A stretch of DNA of 64,000 nt, taken from Solanum dulcamara. Taxonomy: Eukaryota; Streptophyta; Magnoliopsida; Solanales; Solanaceae. The notes under the pieces were generated by a model. That model was given only the letters and a program-made list of their open reading frames with translations, was not told the DNA's origin and ran no database searches. The stretch is taken from positions 68,054,921-68,118,920 of the forward strand of contig NC_077246.1 of assembly GCF_947179165.1 (NCBI RefSeq), written 5' to 3'. Position numbers and translations under genes: made by a program. Position 1 is the first letter of the stretch. The number at the start of each line of letters is the position of its first letter. This document shows, piece by piece, positions 1 through 12,939 of the stretch.

Positions 1-3000
1 GCATAACAGAGCAAAAAAAAGTAAAAAAAAAAAAAGGGTTCTCACCAGTGACCAGAGAAGCTACATATCAACAAAAAGAACACTAAATCAAACACCCAAA
101 TGACCAAAATCAAGAAAAAATCACCAAAAAATGAAACTTTACAACAAATTAAAGATTTGCACGTCTTATAAGCATAACATAGCTCAAAAAAAAGGGGTTC
201 CTCACCAGTTAGGTCAACCCTTCAAGAAATTTGTTCTACTCTTTTTCTTTTTTTGTACTTCAACCAGATTCAACTATGGTCTGTGGAACTAAAACCAGTA
301 TCAGTTGCTTTTCTTTTATAGCAAGGATTCAGTAGGTAAAGTGTATAGTACAAGAAAGGACAAAAGAAAATGTAAAAGAAAAAGATGCATGTTAAACGGT
401 GGGCTGCCTCTATACAAATGACCCATGTTGACTGTCACTTACAAAATACCCTTTCGATTATCCTCAAAGTATTTTCTTATCCTCCAATAAATACAAGGTG
501 TCGTCCCAAATAATTTTTGGGAAAAATTTAAAAAAAAATGAGAATTAGTATCTGGTTATATTATTTATTATTATTTGATAAATATCTCAAATTTTCAAGT
601 TTTAAAAAAAATTAGAACTTAAAAACTTGAAAAGTTTTAAAAATTTAAAAATTATCCCAAAATTTTATATTTTATAAAAGCACCCATTATTTATTATCGT
701 GAAGAGATTGTTAGTACAATGTGAGAAGATTTTATAAAAGAATAGTTTGTTATTACCTCCTCTGAAAAAAAATAGTTTGAATGACAAGATTGGGAAAAAA
801 GAATAATTTGTTTTTACTTCAATTAATATATTGTTCTTGCTCATATTGTTATTTTATTGTTGTTGATTGTTATCAATTATGTTATAAGTTTTTTTTTTTA
901 ATGGAACATGTTCATTATAAAATGATAACACAAACTTATGAGTATTTTAAATAATTTTTAGAATTTGTGGGTACAAAATAATATTTTTTGAAACAGTCAA
1001 GTATTCTTGAAAAAAATTGTAGTCAAACACATGGTGAAATTTCACCAAAACTTCATCCAAAAATTACTTGCTGAGAATATTTAAAAAATTGGGATCAAAC
1101 ACTAGCTAAATGTGGACTTATATACCCCATTTTTTTAACGAAGGATATATTTATTCATCCTGAAGTAAGGGCATGTAAGTCAAATTAACAAATCAAATAA
1201 AAGAAGAAAAAAAATCAACTTACTACATTTGATTTGATTAATTTGATATTGAAAATTAAAAAAAAAAAATCAAACTGAATTCAAATTAAATCGACATAAA
1301 AAAATATTAATTATAATCTATTTTGTTAATATATTTTAAATTAGTGAATGATTTTCAATGTTTGGATACATTATTTCAAATTTGGAATTGTAAATACATA
1401 TAAATATTTTATGTTGTATTCAGATCGGATGTTACAATTACATTGGTTCTAAATTTCAGATCTGAAAGTGATTTATTTTATAAATAATTTGTTTTGTATT
1501 TAGTTTGATTATAACATTTAATCTTATAAATTTAATATATTAAATGTTGATATTTCAATGAAAGTATCTTGTACTCATGTGAATTTTACGGTCTTTTGTT
1601 GATTTTTATTTGGTTAAAGTTTTTAAGTTCTAGACTATTATACATGTAAGTAAAATATATTTGATTTCTTTTTTAGCCACTGTATAATTGTAAGAAAATG
1701 AAAAATCAAAAACATGATTAAATCAAAATAGAAAAAACCATTTGATATTGATTTGAGTTGGTACGTAGATTTAATAAATTAACATAGTTAATTTAAATTA
1801 TTTTATAATAAAAAATCAAATCAACCGGACTTACGTACACCGTACAATAATTGTTTATTTAATTAAGAAATGGTAATGGGATATTATGGAATAATTTTTG
1901 AAAGATTGGTACAACTGATATTGACATATCTTACACGTGGCCCAATAAATCATTTGGGCTGCTACTTTTTTGGGCCCATATGGATACTATACGTGGCCTC
2001 CTTATTTTGACTTCATAATTTTAAGTGAGCCCATCAACAAATATTAAATTAATTTTGATATATATAACTTTAACACATATAATAAATAAGAGAATACTAA
2101 GGATTCAAACCATATAATTATTCAAATGCGAGCGCATTCAAGTTCAAGGACCTTATGGTGCCATGATTATTAGGTGCGCCTTTTATAAGTTAAAAATCAT
2201 GTAATTAAACTTTGTGTTTGTCTTATTATTATATTTTTTTCTAGGATTGACGTCTCAATGTTTAAATTATATTCATCTTATTTTTCTTCACTTTTCTTTA
2301 ATTAGGCTCGTCCATCAAGGATGGACATGTCTATTTCTTCCCCCAACATTTTGTTTTATAGGAATTGAAAATTAAGTGATCGTGAATGAAAGCGTTGGGT
2401 GGAACTAGTAATATTGTTATCATTCTGATCACAGATTTAAATTGTGATAATAATTTTTTGTAAAATTATAAAGTAAATTACGTATTATAGGCTTTTGTAA
2501 TTCAATTCTTTCTCAAATTTTATATAGAGCAAAAGTTTAGTATATAGAGTTTTTTTTTTCTGGGGAAATAAGTGTTCTGGAGCCCACAAAAGATTTTCCA
2601 TAAAATATACTATTATATAGTATCATTATTTTACTCAAGTAATATTCTTCAAGTCTTGATTGACTCCTCCGTCTCCCAAAAGACAGAAATATTTATTTTT
2701 CCTTTTTTGTTAATTATAAGGTTCAATCACATTTTGTTTTACAGTAACAATCTTTTTGGTTTTATATTTTTATTACTTCTAATTAATGTTTAATTTCTTG
2801 TTTTATGCAAAGATAAGATTTGCCATTAGAAAAGATTAGGTTCATAGATAGGATGACAAAGTGCATAAATTTCTAGAATTTAAACAACTAAACACAATTT
2901 TACTATGATCGTATGATAAAGTATCAAATCTATAAATAAAAAATTTGATTAAAATTTAATGACATCGTAAATGCTATTAAGTTAGGAGGATAAAGTATGA

Positions 3001-4140
3001 GATCAATAAATTTAGATTAAAATTTATGATTGTATCAAGTTTGGATGGTGAAGTATCAAACATACAAATTTCAAATTTATATAGTAAAATATGAAATCTA
3101 TAAATTCAGATCGATTATATAAATAATGTATGTTTTTAAAGGTCAAAGTAAGAAGCATCATTGAATTTTGTAATAGTGAATGATTCCTTATTTACAAGTA
3201 AAGTTTATAATTATTAAGTGATTGACAAATTCTTCAATTTAGAACTTAGAAGAAAATTTTAAATTATACGAAATTGAGTTAGACTTATTTATGTTAATTG
3301 ATATGGTGTAACACATCAAGTTTGTCCTTTGTAATGGTATGATAATGGTGGTGATATTTTGAACTTTATTACTAAATAAAAGATAGATTTAAATCATTTT
3401 GTATAGTTTAAACGTAAATTTGGATCTTTCCCTTTTATTGATATTTGTGCTCTGATTTTTCGTTATATAAAAATGGAAATAAAGGAGACGTGGAAAACTG
3501 CTGCATGTCCAAATTGACCCCTCTGAATCCTCAAAATGACAAATAAGTCGTGTTCATAAAATATTTCTTTTATATATATATAATTATTATTATATAACAT
3601 TTGTCCCTTGAAAAAGTTTAAAGTTCATATTTAAATGACAAAGTCCTACCCTACCATGTGGTGATGAAAATATCAAACACACAACGATCTATATGAAAAG
3701 GTAGTTTTGTTGAAACATCGGATGAAGAAATATATTCTTTTATGAAATTTCTAGTTAGACGATATATCTACTCCATAGATACAGTGATTTTTTTCTTTAT
3801 GAAAGCAGGCATCTCAATTTCGAAAGAAAATCTAGATGACAAAATACAATCTCCTCAAGATATGGATGACGAAGTAACAAATCTAAATCTTCAACCCTAC
3901 AATGTTTGAATGGCATAATACATAAACATGCCTTTTAATTTAATTTTAGTTGACACTTAAACTTATATAAAATTGAACAAGTGGACACGTGTGTCCTACA
4001 TGACATAATACACGCAGGACATGAATTTCCACATAGGACGCATGTGTTTAAACACTGCTATGACTGGTTTTAAAAAAAAATGTATCATCAGGAGTTTACA
4101 GGCTTTGTAGGGTCTCCATCTTTAGCTCAACCATGCCTGC
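1..4140. other. AT-rich non-coding region, no gene recognised
   Basis: I see no exon-like coding stretch. Two diverged direct copies of a roughly 40-base A-rich motif (starting gcataaca and ending ctcaccagt) lie at 1-52 and 171-213. From about 1140 to 1860 the sequence has the composition of a decayed MITE: runs of 'aaatcaaat' type and near-inverted ends around 1170 and 1830. The stretch 2840-3110 repeats a loose motif of the type 'ataaagtatnaaatctataaatt' several times. The left edge could hold the 3' flank of a gene beyond the window. All of this is observation; none of it supports a named feature. Confidence 0.5.
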
Positions 4141-4149
4141 CTTATGCCA

Positions 4150-4320
4150 AAATAGGTTGACGCACACCTAAAGGTGTGACCTAGTGGTCAATAAAATGGT
4201 TGAGAACCATGAGGTCTCAGGTTCAATTCCCAACGGAGACAAAAAACACTAAGTGATTCTTCTCATCAACAGAATTACCTGGTACATGTTGGTGGGAGGG
4301 GCCAGATTACACAAAACCAT
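4150..4320 (+). repeat. SINE (SolS-like, tRNA-derived)
   Basis: The head reads 'gtgacctagtggtcaataaa' and is followed at about 4210 by 'ggttcaattcc', a good RNA polymerase III B box. The body ('gagacaaaaaacactaag', then 'ttacctggtacatgttggtg') matches what I know of a common solanaceous tRNA-derived SINE group. It lies just downstream of the SPT4 gene. The 3' boundary is uncertain and no target-site duplication was resolved. Confidence 0.7.
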
Positions 4321-4598
4321 TACTACTCCAAACACATCTCCACAAAATTTTAGTGTCACATAAACACAACACCAATACATGAGAGTTCACCAGATGAGAA
4401 TGCAGACAAAGATAAATGAGACATTCAGACATAAACATGTTCAGTTTCCAGATTAGGGAGGTTTAATGATGATTTCAGTAATTCGTTATCTTAATTACAT
4501 AACATTAATCCCAGAATTTACTTTGACGCTGCAAAATGCGAGTACTTAACATGTCAAAACCCAAACTCTGCTGATGTTGTCATTGCTGGTTTGTTGGA

Positions 4599-7500
4599 TC
4601 AGATGCGTTTTGGAGGAGCATATGGGATATGTTCATCCTCACAAAGATTCTGCAGAAAAAATAGAAGTAGATAACTATGCAAAATAAATGGACAAGTTAA
4701 ATTAGGACGTGTAAACTAGCATATTAAACGTAGCAGAATGAGCAATCTGCGAACATTAAGTGAAAATCTCATCTACCAAGCTAACTTGATTATAATTTTG
4801 CAGATACTCATAACCCAAATACTTAAGGAGTTGTGCTCCCAAAGTGACACTAATATTGTTAGCCAACTCTAAAATGCTTTGACAAAGACTAAGATCTTAG
4901 CTCACCAACAGTAAATATAACTTCCGCAGTAACTCATCAGAATAAGAAGAGGTAACAAAATTCAGTTAGTTTTTTCAATTGCCCACACCCACAAGGTATC
5001 AAGACACTGTCTTGTAATTATCACATGCTTTAGACAAGGTGAACGCGAAACAGGAAAAGAGATACTGAGATTCGACAAGTCCAAGTAAAGCCAACGCAGA
5101 GAGAGATGACCTCACTAACCTAAAAGGTATTTCAAATACAAACGACCTAGGATGCCCAAATATTTGACCCGGAAAGGAAGAGTTAATACTGTGTATAATA
5201 TAATACAGAAATGACAGGACAAATTAAAGCAAAAGAATAAAATGACATGTCTAACTAGTCCAAAACTTGAAATTTTAGCACATCTGACGAAAGACAAAAG
5301 GACTTTGGAGTAGCAACCATCTGGAATCACTAACCTGCAAATCTTCCGGAAGTGCCTCAGACACAGCAAGTGTGTAACAACCAGGGACATACCGTGCTGC
5401 AAATATTTAGAAAAAAATTTCAAGTCAACAATATGCCCCATTATACAACAGGAAATAAACAACAATACAGATAAAGATGAAGGGATATTTCCCAACATAC
5501 AGACACAAAGCATTAGCTCACAGTCACTAGCACAAAGAGCAAAGCACACAATTATCGTAGTGTGAGTTCTCATATTCCTCAATTTGCTTCCTTTTTGTGG
5601 AGATTTTCATTGAAAGAACTAGAAAAGAAAAATAGTTGCAAGAATCAACGCTGCGCTTTTTCTTTAGAAAGGAAAAATACTTCAATTTTTTACTATTGCA
5701 CTTTCACCTACTCATTCAATTTGCAATCAAATGCTTCAATTTTATTTGTCAAAAGCTTGATTCTTAAGTAGTCATTAGTTTTGTAGAATTAGTCTGCACC
5801 TGAAATCAGTACCTCACGAAGACTAGTGCTAAAATGAGGCGGGGTCCAGAATCTTCTTTCTCTTTTCACATGTTCTAATTACTCGAAACAATGGAATTTT
5901 TAAGATATCAAAGAAGGATAGGTAATATGTTTTCAGTCTCTAAATCTCCAAATTGCCACACCTTATTTGTTCATCTATACAATGTGTGTGCATTCTTCGC
6001 TGTTTGGAGCCTTGGGCATATGAAACGTCTACCAAGTACAGGTTAACACCTAATGTGCGCCTTCGTCCATCCAGGACTTCCTACCTTTGGACGCATTACT
6101 CAGAAAATATTATACAACTCACTACATCTCAAGCTAATAAAAGTGAAACGGCTAGGTAAAAAATGGAGTGTTGTCTGGTATTGACTACCTTAAGAGGAGC
6201 TTCTTAGCTTGATAAAATCCAATTAGAGCACGTATAAAGAGAAGCCAGAACACCAGATCCCTTCCTTTTTTTGGATAATCAGTTCTTTCCTAGCACTCTT
6301 CTCCGATTTTTGTGTACTTCATTTAGAGAGCCCCTTTAGATCTGGCAGGAACTCCCCTCACTCACTAAAATTTCCTAGCCGTTCTCCCAAGATACGACAT
6401 GAACTTGGGCATAATATATTATCAATCTTTGCATTTTTGGAAGTCTTAGGCATAAACTTGTATCCAAGATTATTCTTATCTAATCAAGACTGCTGTTCTT
6501 TAATGCCTAGTCTATTGAATTTCCACCATGCAGTTTACAAATGTTACACCGCCAAACCAAAGTTTCTAATGGTGATGCACTACAGGCTAGTCAGGATTAG
6601 ACAAACATTATCCTTACTCGGAAACGTATGTCTCTTGACGATGAACTCTAAATCATTTGGAAGGAAAAGAGACATATATGATATATAGGTGTAGTAAACT
6701 AATGAGATTAGTTTCTAGTCACCAATGTGTGTACTCACTTATGAGAAAAAGAAAGAAAAAAAGTTAAGAACGAGAAGCCGTCTGAATAATCACTTCCCTG
6801 ATTAAAAGAAATCCTGTATAAGACTAAATTCAATAAATTGAGATGTATCTACTGATCAAAGTTGCAAACCAACAGACCCCGTTATAGTCGCGAACCCACT
6901 ATCTAAATTATGTCTAGCCCTGTCCCTTTCACGAAACATCCAATCATTTTGCAAAAAGCTAATGTCACAGAAGAATGTGAATTTAAAATTCCGCCCTTTA
7001 AACCTTGGAGCACTGTGCTACTAAGTATTAACGGCACATGCAGAAAGTGGCAAAGGAAACATCCCTCAGGTATTCCCTCTTAGCACAATTATACTACCAT
7101 CTACCATGGGCCTCTTAAACAAATTCCAAAGATTAGCAGAAAAGCTGATGACTAAATAAAATTTGAAGTTTTGAATCCAAAATATATACCAAATGAGTAA
7201 TCAAATTTCATCAAAATTATAAGAATGTACGAGAGACCAATCAATTTTTTTTATATATATATGTAAGAGAGGTTTCACATACCAATTCGAAGCCATCGAG
7301 CTGCCCAACTTCTCGTTGGATCCATGACAGAGATTAAACTACGACACAATAGCTCCCAAATTACTTACAAAAAAAATTATTGGCCTAAAACAAAGTAAAA
7401 CAAAGAAGGAAGAAAAAGGATATATTACATAAATAATAAACTACACATAAACATACCCAGTGAAATTTGGAGTAGTACAGTCCACTACACGCTCATGATC

Positions 7501-9001
7501 TTCATCCATCTTGAAGAAGGGACAGTTCTCGCATCCTGATTCCCTAAACTGCAATTTACCAGTTAATCACCCATCAAAAACATAAACCCCACTACAGTCT
7601 ACAAGTATATCCAACAAAAAAAATGAAGCTAATTTACTATATGTTTCCTTGGCCTATTCCAAACCCATATACAAAAATACAAAAATTATCCAACTATAAT
7701 GAACATGAATGTCTTAGTCCTTAATGTTGTGGGAATTGATACCAATGATTCATATACCCGACCTCAAAATGAAAACTTAGATAATTGATTATTCATCGAT
7801 GAAATAAAACATTGAAGAAGGGACAGTACTCTCATCCTGATTCACTAAACTGCAATTTACAAGTGATCACAGAAAAAAAAAACATAAACCCCACTACCAC
7901 TTACCAGTTTATCCAAAAAAAAATAATCATTTACTCTTTTCCCCCCTTAAATTGTTAAAGACTAGGGAAACACATAGGCTATTCCAAAGCTGGATATAAA
8001 AATACAAAAGTAATCTAACCATAATGAAACCGAATTCATTAGTCCTTAATGTGGTGGGAATTGATACAAATGACTGAATGAAACTTAGTTAATTGATTAT
8101 TAATCGATGAAATAAAACGTTGAAGAAGGGACAGTTCACTCATCCCGATTCATTAAACTGCAATTTACCAGGTAATCACATTAAAAAAAACACATAAACC
8201 CCACTACCACTTACCAGTATATCCAAAAAAACACTCATTTACTCTTTTCCCCCCTTAAAATTGTTAAAGATTAGGGAAACATATCGTCTATTCCAAACCC
8301 GGATACAAAAATATAAAACTAATCTAACTATAATGAACCCGAATTCATTAGTCCTTAATGTGGTGGGAATTGATACATATGATTCATATAGCCAACCTCA
8401 TAATGAAAATTTAGTTAATTGATTATTAGTCGATGAAATATAACGTAGGCACAATCCTTAAACATAAACCCCACTACAAGGACATCCAATGAAAAACTTA
8501 TTTGGAAAATCTTAGTAACTCAGCTAGTTGACTACCTGAACTTTTACTTGTTGGTGAGGGTTCCATTCCCCACTTTGTAATCCCCCCCCCCCCACCCTAC
8601 CCCAATTTTAAGAAGAAAACAACTCTTTTACTCCCTTTTTTTCCTTATAAATGTTAAAGACTCCGCCTTTTGAGGGAAAAACACAGTCTATTCTAAACCC
8701 AGATATAAAAACATAAAAAATAATCAAAATACAATGAACCCTAATTCATTAGTCCTTAAATGTGACGGAGTTTATACAAATGATACATACAGCCGACCCA
8801 ACACTGAGACATAACTTGATAGATGGGGGAAAAAACGTTGAAAGAGCAAAAACAAATTGATGGGTATTGAAGAAATCGAAAAAGGGTGTATTCAAAAAGG
8901 GGATTTTGAACCTGGTCATAAGTTTTGACAAGACGGCAACGGAGACAAGCTCTCAGTTCGTGACCAAAACTGGTCGGAATTTGTGCAGGTTGGCTTCCCA
9001 T
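4599..9001 (-). CDS. SPT4: Transcription elongation factor SPT4 homolog (five exons)
   Basis: SPT4 is the small zinc-finger partner of SPT5; the heterodimer (DSIF) binds RNA polymerase II in the nucleus and supports processive elongation. Exons, in transcript order on the minus strand: 9001-8912, 7548-7457, 7338-7283, 5396-5335 and 4649-4599. All junctions are GT-AG and the phases join cleanly to 116 residues, the length of the Arabidopsis homologs as I recall it. The zinc-binding cysteines are C19, C22, C36 and C39 (CxxC-x13-CxxC). Family signatures include 'PTSFGHELRACLRCRLVKTY', 'ENCPFFKMDEDHERVVDCTT' and 'DPTRSWAARWLRI', and the protein ends 'PYAPPKRI'. I chose the ATG at 8999-9001 (MGSQPAQIPTSF) because it matches the family start; an in-frame upstream ATG at 9035-9037 would add 12 residues. 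Intron 1 carries a tandem array (separate entry). Confidence 0.93.
5397..7282 (-). other. SPT4 intron 3 (1.9 kb), no nested gene seen
   Basis: The intron is bounded by a minus-strand donor GTATGT at 7282 and an acceptor TTGCAG before 5396. It is unusually long for this small gene. Open frames of 60-80 codons inside it have no recognisable similarity and are scattered on both strands, so I treat them as chance. Confidence 0.7.
7513..8800 (-). repeat. ~300-bp tandem array in SPT4 intron 1 with partial exon 2 copies
   Basis: The segment that begins with the 5' half of exon 2 (plus-strand 'gaagaagggacagtt' at 7513) recurs at 7814 and 8122, periods of 301 and 308 bases. Each copy continues through 'aaactgcaatttac' (the exon 2 splice acceptor on the minus strand), 'cataaaccccactac', 'ttagtccttaatgt' and 'attgattatt'. 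Two further degenerate units without the exon piece can be followed to about 8800. Units 2 and 3 therefore carry pseudo-acceptors followed by about 36 bases of decayed exon 2. This is a local duplication, not a transposon; no terminal structures are seen. Confidence 0.85.
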
Positions 9002-9037
9002 TCTTGATTCTTCCTCTCCTCTTTCACTACCACCCAC

Positions 9038-9247
9038 TGTGTGTGCTCCGCTTGCTGTTCGACTTGGGGAAGTTCAATTTTCTCTTCTAGAGTTCACTGG
9101 ATTTTCTCTCTCGCTGTTTCGGGGGGAAAAAGGCAGAAACCTCAGGCCCAGAGTGATGATCTATACACCAACTTATTAGTCCCAATTTGGGGTGAATTTG
9201 GATTGTTTCTAAAATTAAAATAAGGATGTACTTTTAATTGAATAAAT
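9038..9247 (-). promoter_or_regulatory. 5' UTR/promoter region of SPT4
   Basis: This is the short stretch between the SPT4 start and the 5' target-site duplication of copia element 1. It includes a pyrimidine-rich segment of the kind found in plant 5' UTRs. No distinct TATA box can be assigned with certainty. The element inserted about 250 bases upstream of the start codon, so distal promoter sequence may have been displaced. Confidence 0.4.
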
Positions 9248-9252
9248 AAATG

Positions 9253-9428
9253 TGTTGTAAATAAGTTGATGTACTTATAAAAAGCATCGCATCTACGATA
9301 CGAAACACACAGAAAAGATTACTACTCTACTTTCTCGTTTTGTCATATTATTTTTTTCTTTTTTTTTCTTTCTTTATTATAATTTTTTTTCTTTGCTACT
9401 TATATATTATTATTAATATTTTATAATA
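9253..9428 (+). repeat. 5' LTR of copia element 1 (internally shortened)
   Basis: It starts TGTTGTAAATAAG and ends TTATAATA. It shares 'aaaaagcatcgcatct' and the stretch 'agaaaagattactactctac' with the 3' LTR, but lacks about 85 bases found there between 'gatgt' and 'tataaaaag'. The deletion covers most of U3. Confidence 0.85.
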
Positions 9429-12400
9429 CGTTATCAGTACGACGCTCTAATCAAATTTATTATTTCGAAACAAGCTATCTTCTGAAAAAGGGTATAAGTT
9501 TGCACTTACCATTTGTTAGTGCTTAAAGGAAATATTTTTTCTCTATTTCTGCTATATTTGGGATCGATAATAAGTTTCACTAAGAATATCATTTGATGTC
9601 ATCATTCCAATTATCCCATACACATTAGTTATTTGTGTAATTTTAATTAATTAAAGCATATGTATTGATCCTGAAAATTATGTCTGTGCTCTCAAGATAA
9701 TTCATTAATTTATTGGTTTGGTCATCATCTAGAAGCTTAGTGAGCATTCTAACGAAGAGTACTTTGAAACAGAGGAAGTAGTATTTTATTATTGATATAA
9801 TAATATATGATGGAGATCGGCTAAATTTAAAAGATGAACTTATAAAATTATATTCATCACAATAAAATGAGTTCCTTAAAATTTCTTTTATAAATTCATC
9901 AATCACTTTAACAACGACAAAGATTTTAAATCTTAATTTTAAGAAAATAAAATGTGTTCCTCAAAATTTTCAGAATCTTGCTGTGATTCTAACAAAATCC
10001 AGATGAAAAAAAACTGATTGTCAATTGCAAAAAGTTTTTGTCCTGTTTATGTAATTATTGGTGGGGTTATTGACTACTTAAAAGATCATCAATTTTTCAT
10101 GATTTTTCATATTCATCATGGTAACTCTTGTTGCTCTTTAACCACTGCAAAGGTAAGTGTGATTGCATCCTTGTACATATTAATGCATATAAATATGTGT
10201 ATTTTCTTCTCATGTTCATTGTGGGTACAATTTTTTGATTAGATCATAACTTATTTATATTGATTATTAAAAGGTCTAATATAATATTATTTATTATATT
10301 TTAAATTTATTGATTATATTTATTATGTTTTATTGAAATATAATTCAATTATGCATATAATTATAAAGTGATAATAGTTTAAAGATTTATGGTTGAGTTT
10401 CACCGCACCTTGGTCTATTATGTCATTGATTGAAGTTATGATGATAGATTCAAGTCTTATCGCATTAAAAGGATAAGACATTGGATTAAAGTCCCAATGT
10501 AATATATTGATGATATAATGATGATTGAGCAAATTGATATGCTCTTGATAAAAATTGTGAAGTCCGTCCCATTGAATATGCTCCATTCTTTGAAGAGAAT
10601 GTGATAGCAATAAATTAAAAATCTGAAAGATGACAAGGTAATTTTGTGATTGAACATATGAATATGGGCGTGAAGGGCCAAAATAATAATTGTCATCGTT
10701 GTGATAGTTATAAAAGAAAGAACATTATGGGTTCTCAAAATGATACTTCAAAGAGTGGAGGCAATTTTTGCCATCAAATTTTGTATGAAAGGTATTAGGC
10801 ATGCGGTTACTATGCTACCTAATTTAATTTTATAAATTCTTTATCAAAATAAAAAAAATATATAAAGTGGAGGTACACTTGACCTATCAAAAGGTGATGT
10901 TGAGATGTGTCATATAAATATGATAAATTTCAAAGCATAACAATAAACTTCTAATAAAAAATTATGAAGCACATTCATATGATTATAGTTCATTTCCTGA
11001 AGAAAATGTAATTTGTGGTAACATCATGAATGCTCGACCATTCTTGAAAGTGAATGTGTCAAGAGATGATAAAAATTATAAATAATGGCATGGTCATTGA
11101 ATGAATGTCACAACTCACCTCTACGAGAGGTTTGAGAGAAATAAAGAAATTTTATTATGATATATATGGTCAATGGTCAAGTACGTTTAGTACGTCACAA
11201 ATATTGTGATATGTTTTATGAACTATCAAAAGGGCAAAAGAAAAAAATGATTTTTGCCTATAAGGTTGTGGCCATGCAAAAAAATGAAAATTATTGCTAG
11301 CACAAAATTATCATTGATTATGTACATATGTATGTCAAAAATATTTTGCCAAGTATTATATAACTAAAAGGAAGATATTAATGGCAAAAATAAATCAAGA
11401 AACAAGTTTTACTTGTAATAATTTTAACCATGACAATGATGATATAAATTTCTTCTTGAAGGAGATATCCATCATATGGACAATGTTATGGAATATGTGG
11501 TAGTATCCAAAGTTAATAGCTTTGGTGAGCTAATGTGCTACTACCCAAAGAAATAAAATTATTCATGATTATGAAATTGTAGTAAGTCTCAAAAGATTAT
11601 TTTTTTTAGTTTCAAAGAAAGTGTCAAAAAGAAAAAAATAAGACTCTAAATTATGAGAAGATTTAAGATATTCATATTAATTAACTAGAAGTTTACTGAA
11701 ATAAATATCAGTTGGCATAACCGGTTGACCATTTCGGATCAAATATAATGCGAAAATGATTGAGAATTCATGTGGTTATATTTTGAAGAAATAATAAACT
11801 CTTCAAAAATTCTCTTGTGTTGTGTGTTCTCATAATAAAATTATTATTGTACCAGCTAAGGTTGAGATTCTATCCCCTGAATTTTTGGAATCTATAAAAA
11901 GGTGAATATGAGCCCGTTCACCTACCATGTAGACCGTTTACTATTATATGATTTTAATAAATGCAGCTATGTTATGGTCACACGTGCTTTGTTGTTTGCT
12001 CAAATTGTTAAATCAAGAGCACATTTTAAATTATAAAATTATATTGATGATGTTGGTTTATATCCAATGGGTTTAAGCAAAAGTTATATGACTCCAATTA
12101 AAGCTAAACTATTGGTTATGAGAACAAACTCTCAAAATAAATTTGGTATAAGATGTGCTATTTTAAATATAACAACACATGTACGCATCAAGCCAACAAA
12201 GATCCCCTATTATAATTGGTTCAGGGTCAGGCACTAAATAATTCTCATCTAAAAATTTAAATGTGCAATATAAGATTCAGTTGCTCCACCACTACGTAAT
12301 GCACAAAGATGAGTCCCCAAATAAGGTGAGGTGAATGTTAGATTTTCTAGCATTAGGGGGATGGATGAAAAGCAATTGAAAAATAAGTTATATATATGAA

Positions 12401-12939
12401 TTATTATTGATATGATCCTCGTTCAAAGATAATATAAGTCAATTGTCAGACACATTCGCTGACCCTATGTTATAATCCAGTTATAAATGCTCCAATGAAA
12501 ATTCATTGAAAGACATAATTTATGGTACATCTGAAGTGTGATAAATAAATCGCTTCGAAAGATAAAACTTCTTGATGAAGAAGATGAACAAATGATCAAG
12601 ATAGTCATAATAATGAGGCAAGTGCTATAAAAAGAGCACCATTACATAAACGTTATAAAACCTTGGCAAAGGTTCAAGTAACTGAAAATGATAAAAAATA
12701 AAGAGAGATCAACAAGTTATGTCACATCAGAATCGATATCAAATAACCGTCGACAATATCTTTAATATAATGTAGCGCTCAAAATTATAAATGATAACGA
12801 GGATCTTGAATTCAAATCTGTCAAATAGTATCGATAGATCAATGATTGGCCAAAGAAAATACGCAATGCAAGTATATTATATTTCACTTGAAAAAGTGAT
12901 GTTTTGGACTTATAGTCCATATACCAAGATATAATATCA

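Noticed and set aside
5115..5582. 155-codon open frame on the minus strand
   Set aside because: It overlaps SPT4 exon 4 in a different frame and runs through its introns; no recognisable domain.
6437..6688. 83-codon open frame in SPT4 intron 3
   Set aside because: No similarity recognised, no splice context, inside an intron on the opposite strand.
8581..8598. Poly-C run as a possible regulatory G-quadruplex
   Set aside because: A single homopolymer within a tandem array region; no set of separate G tracts beyond chance.
10323..10738. Minus-strand open frames of 93-95 codons
   Set aside because: They lie in the gag-like region of copia element 1 on the wrong strand; AT-rich chance frames.
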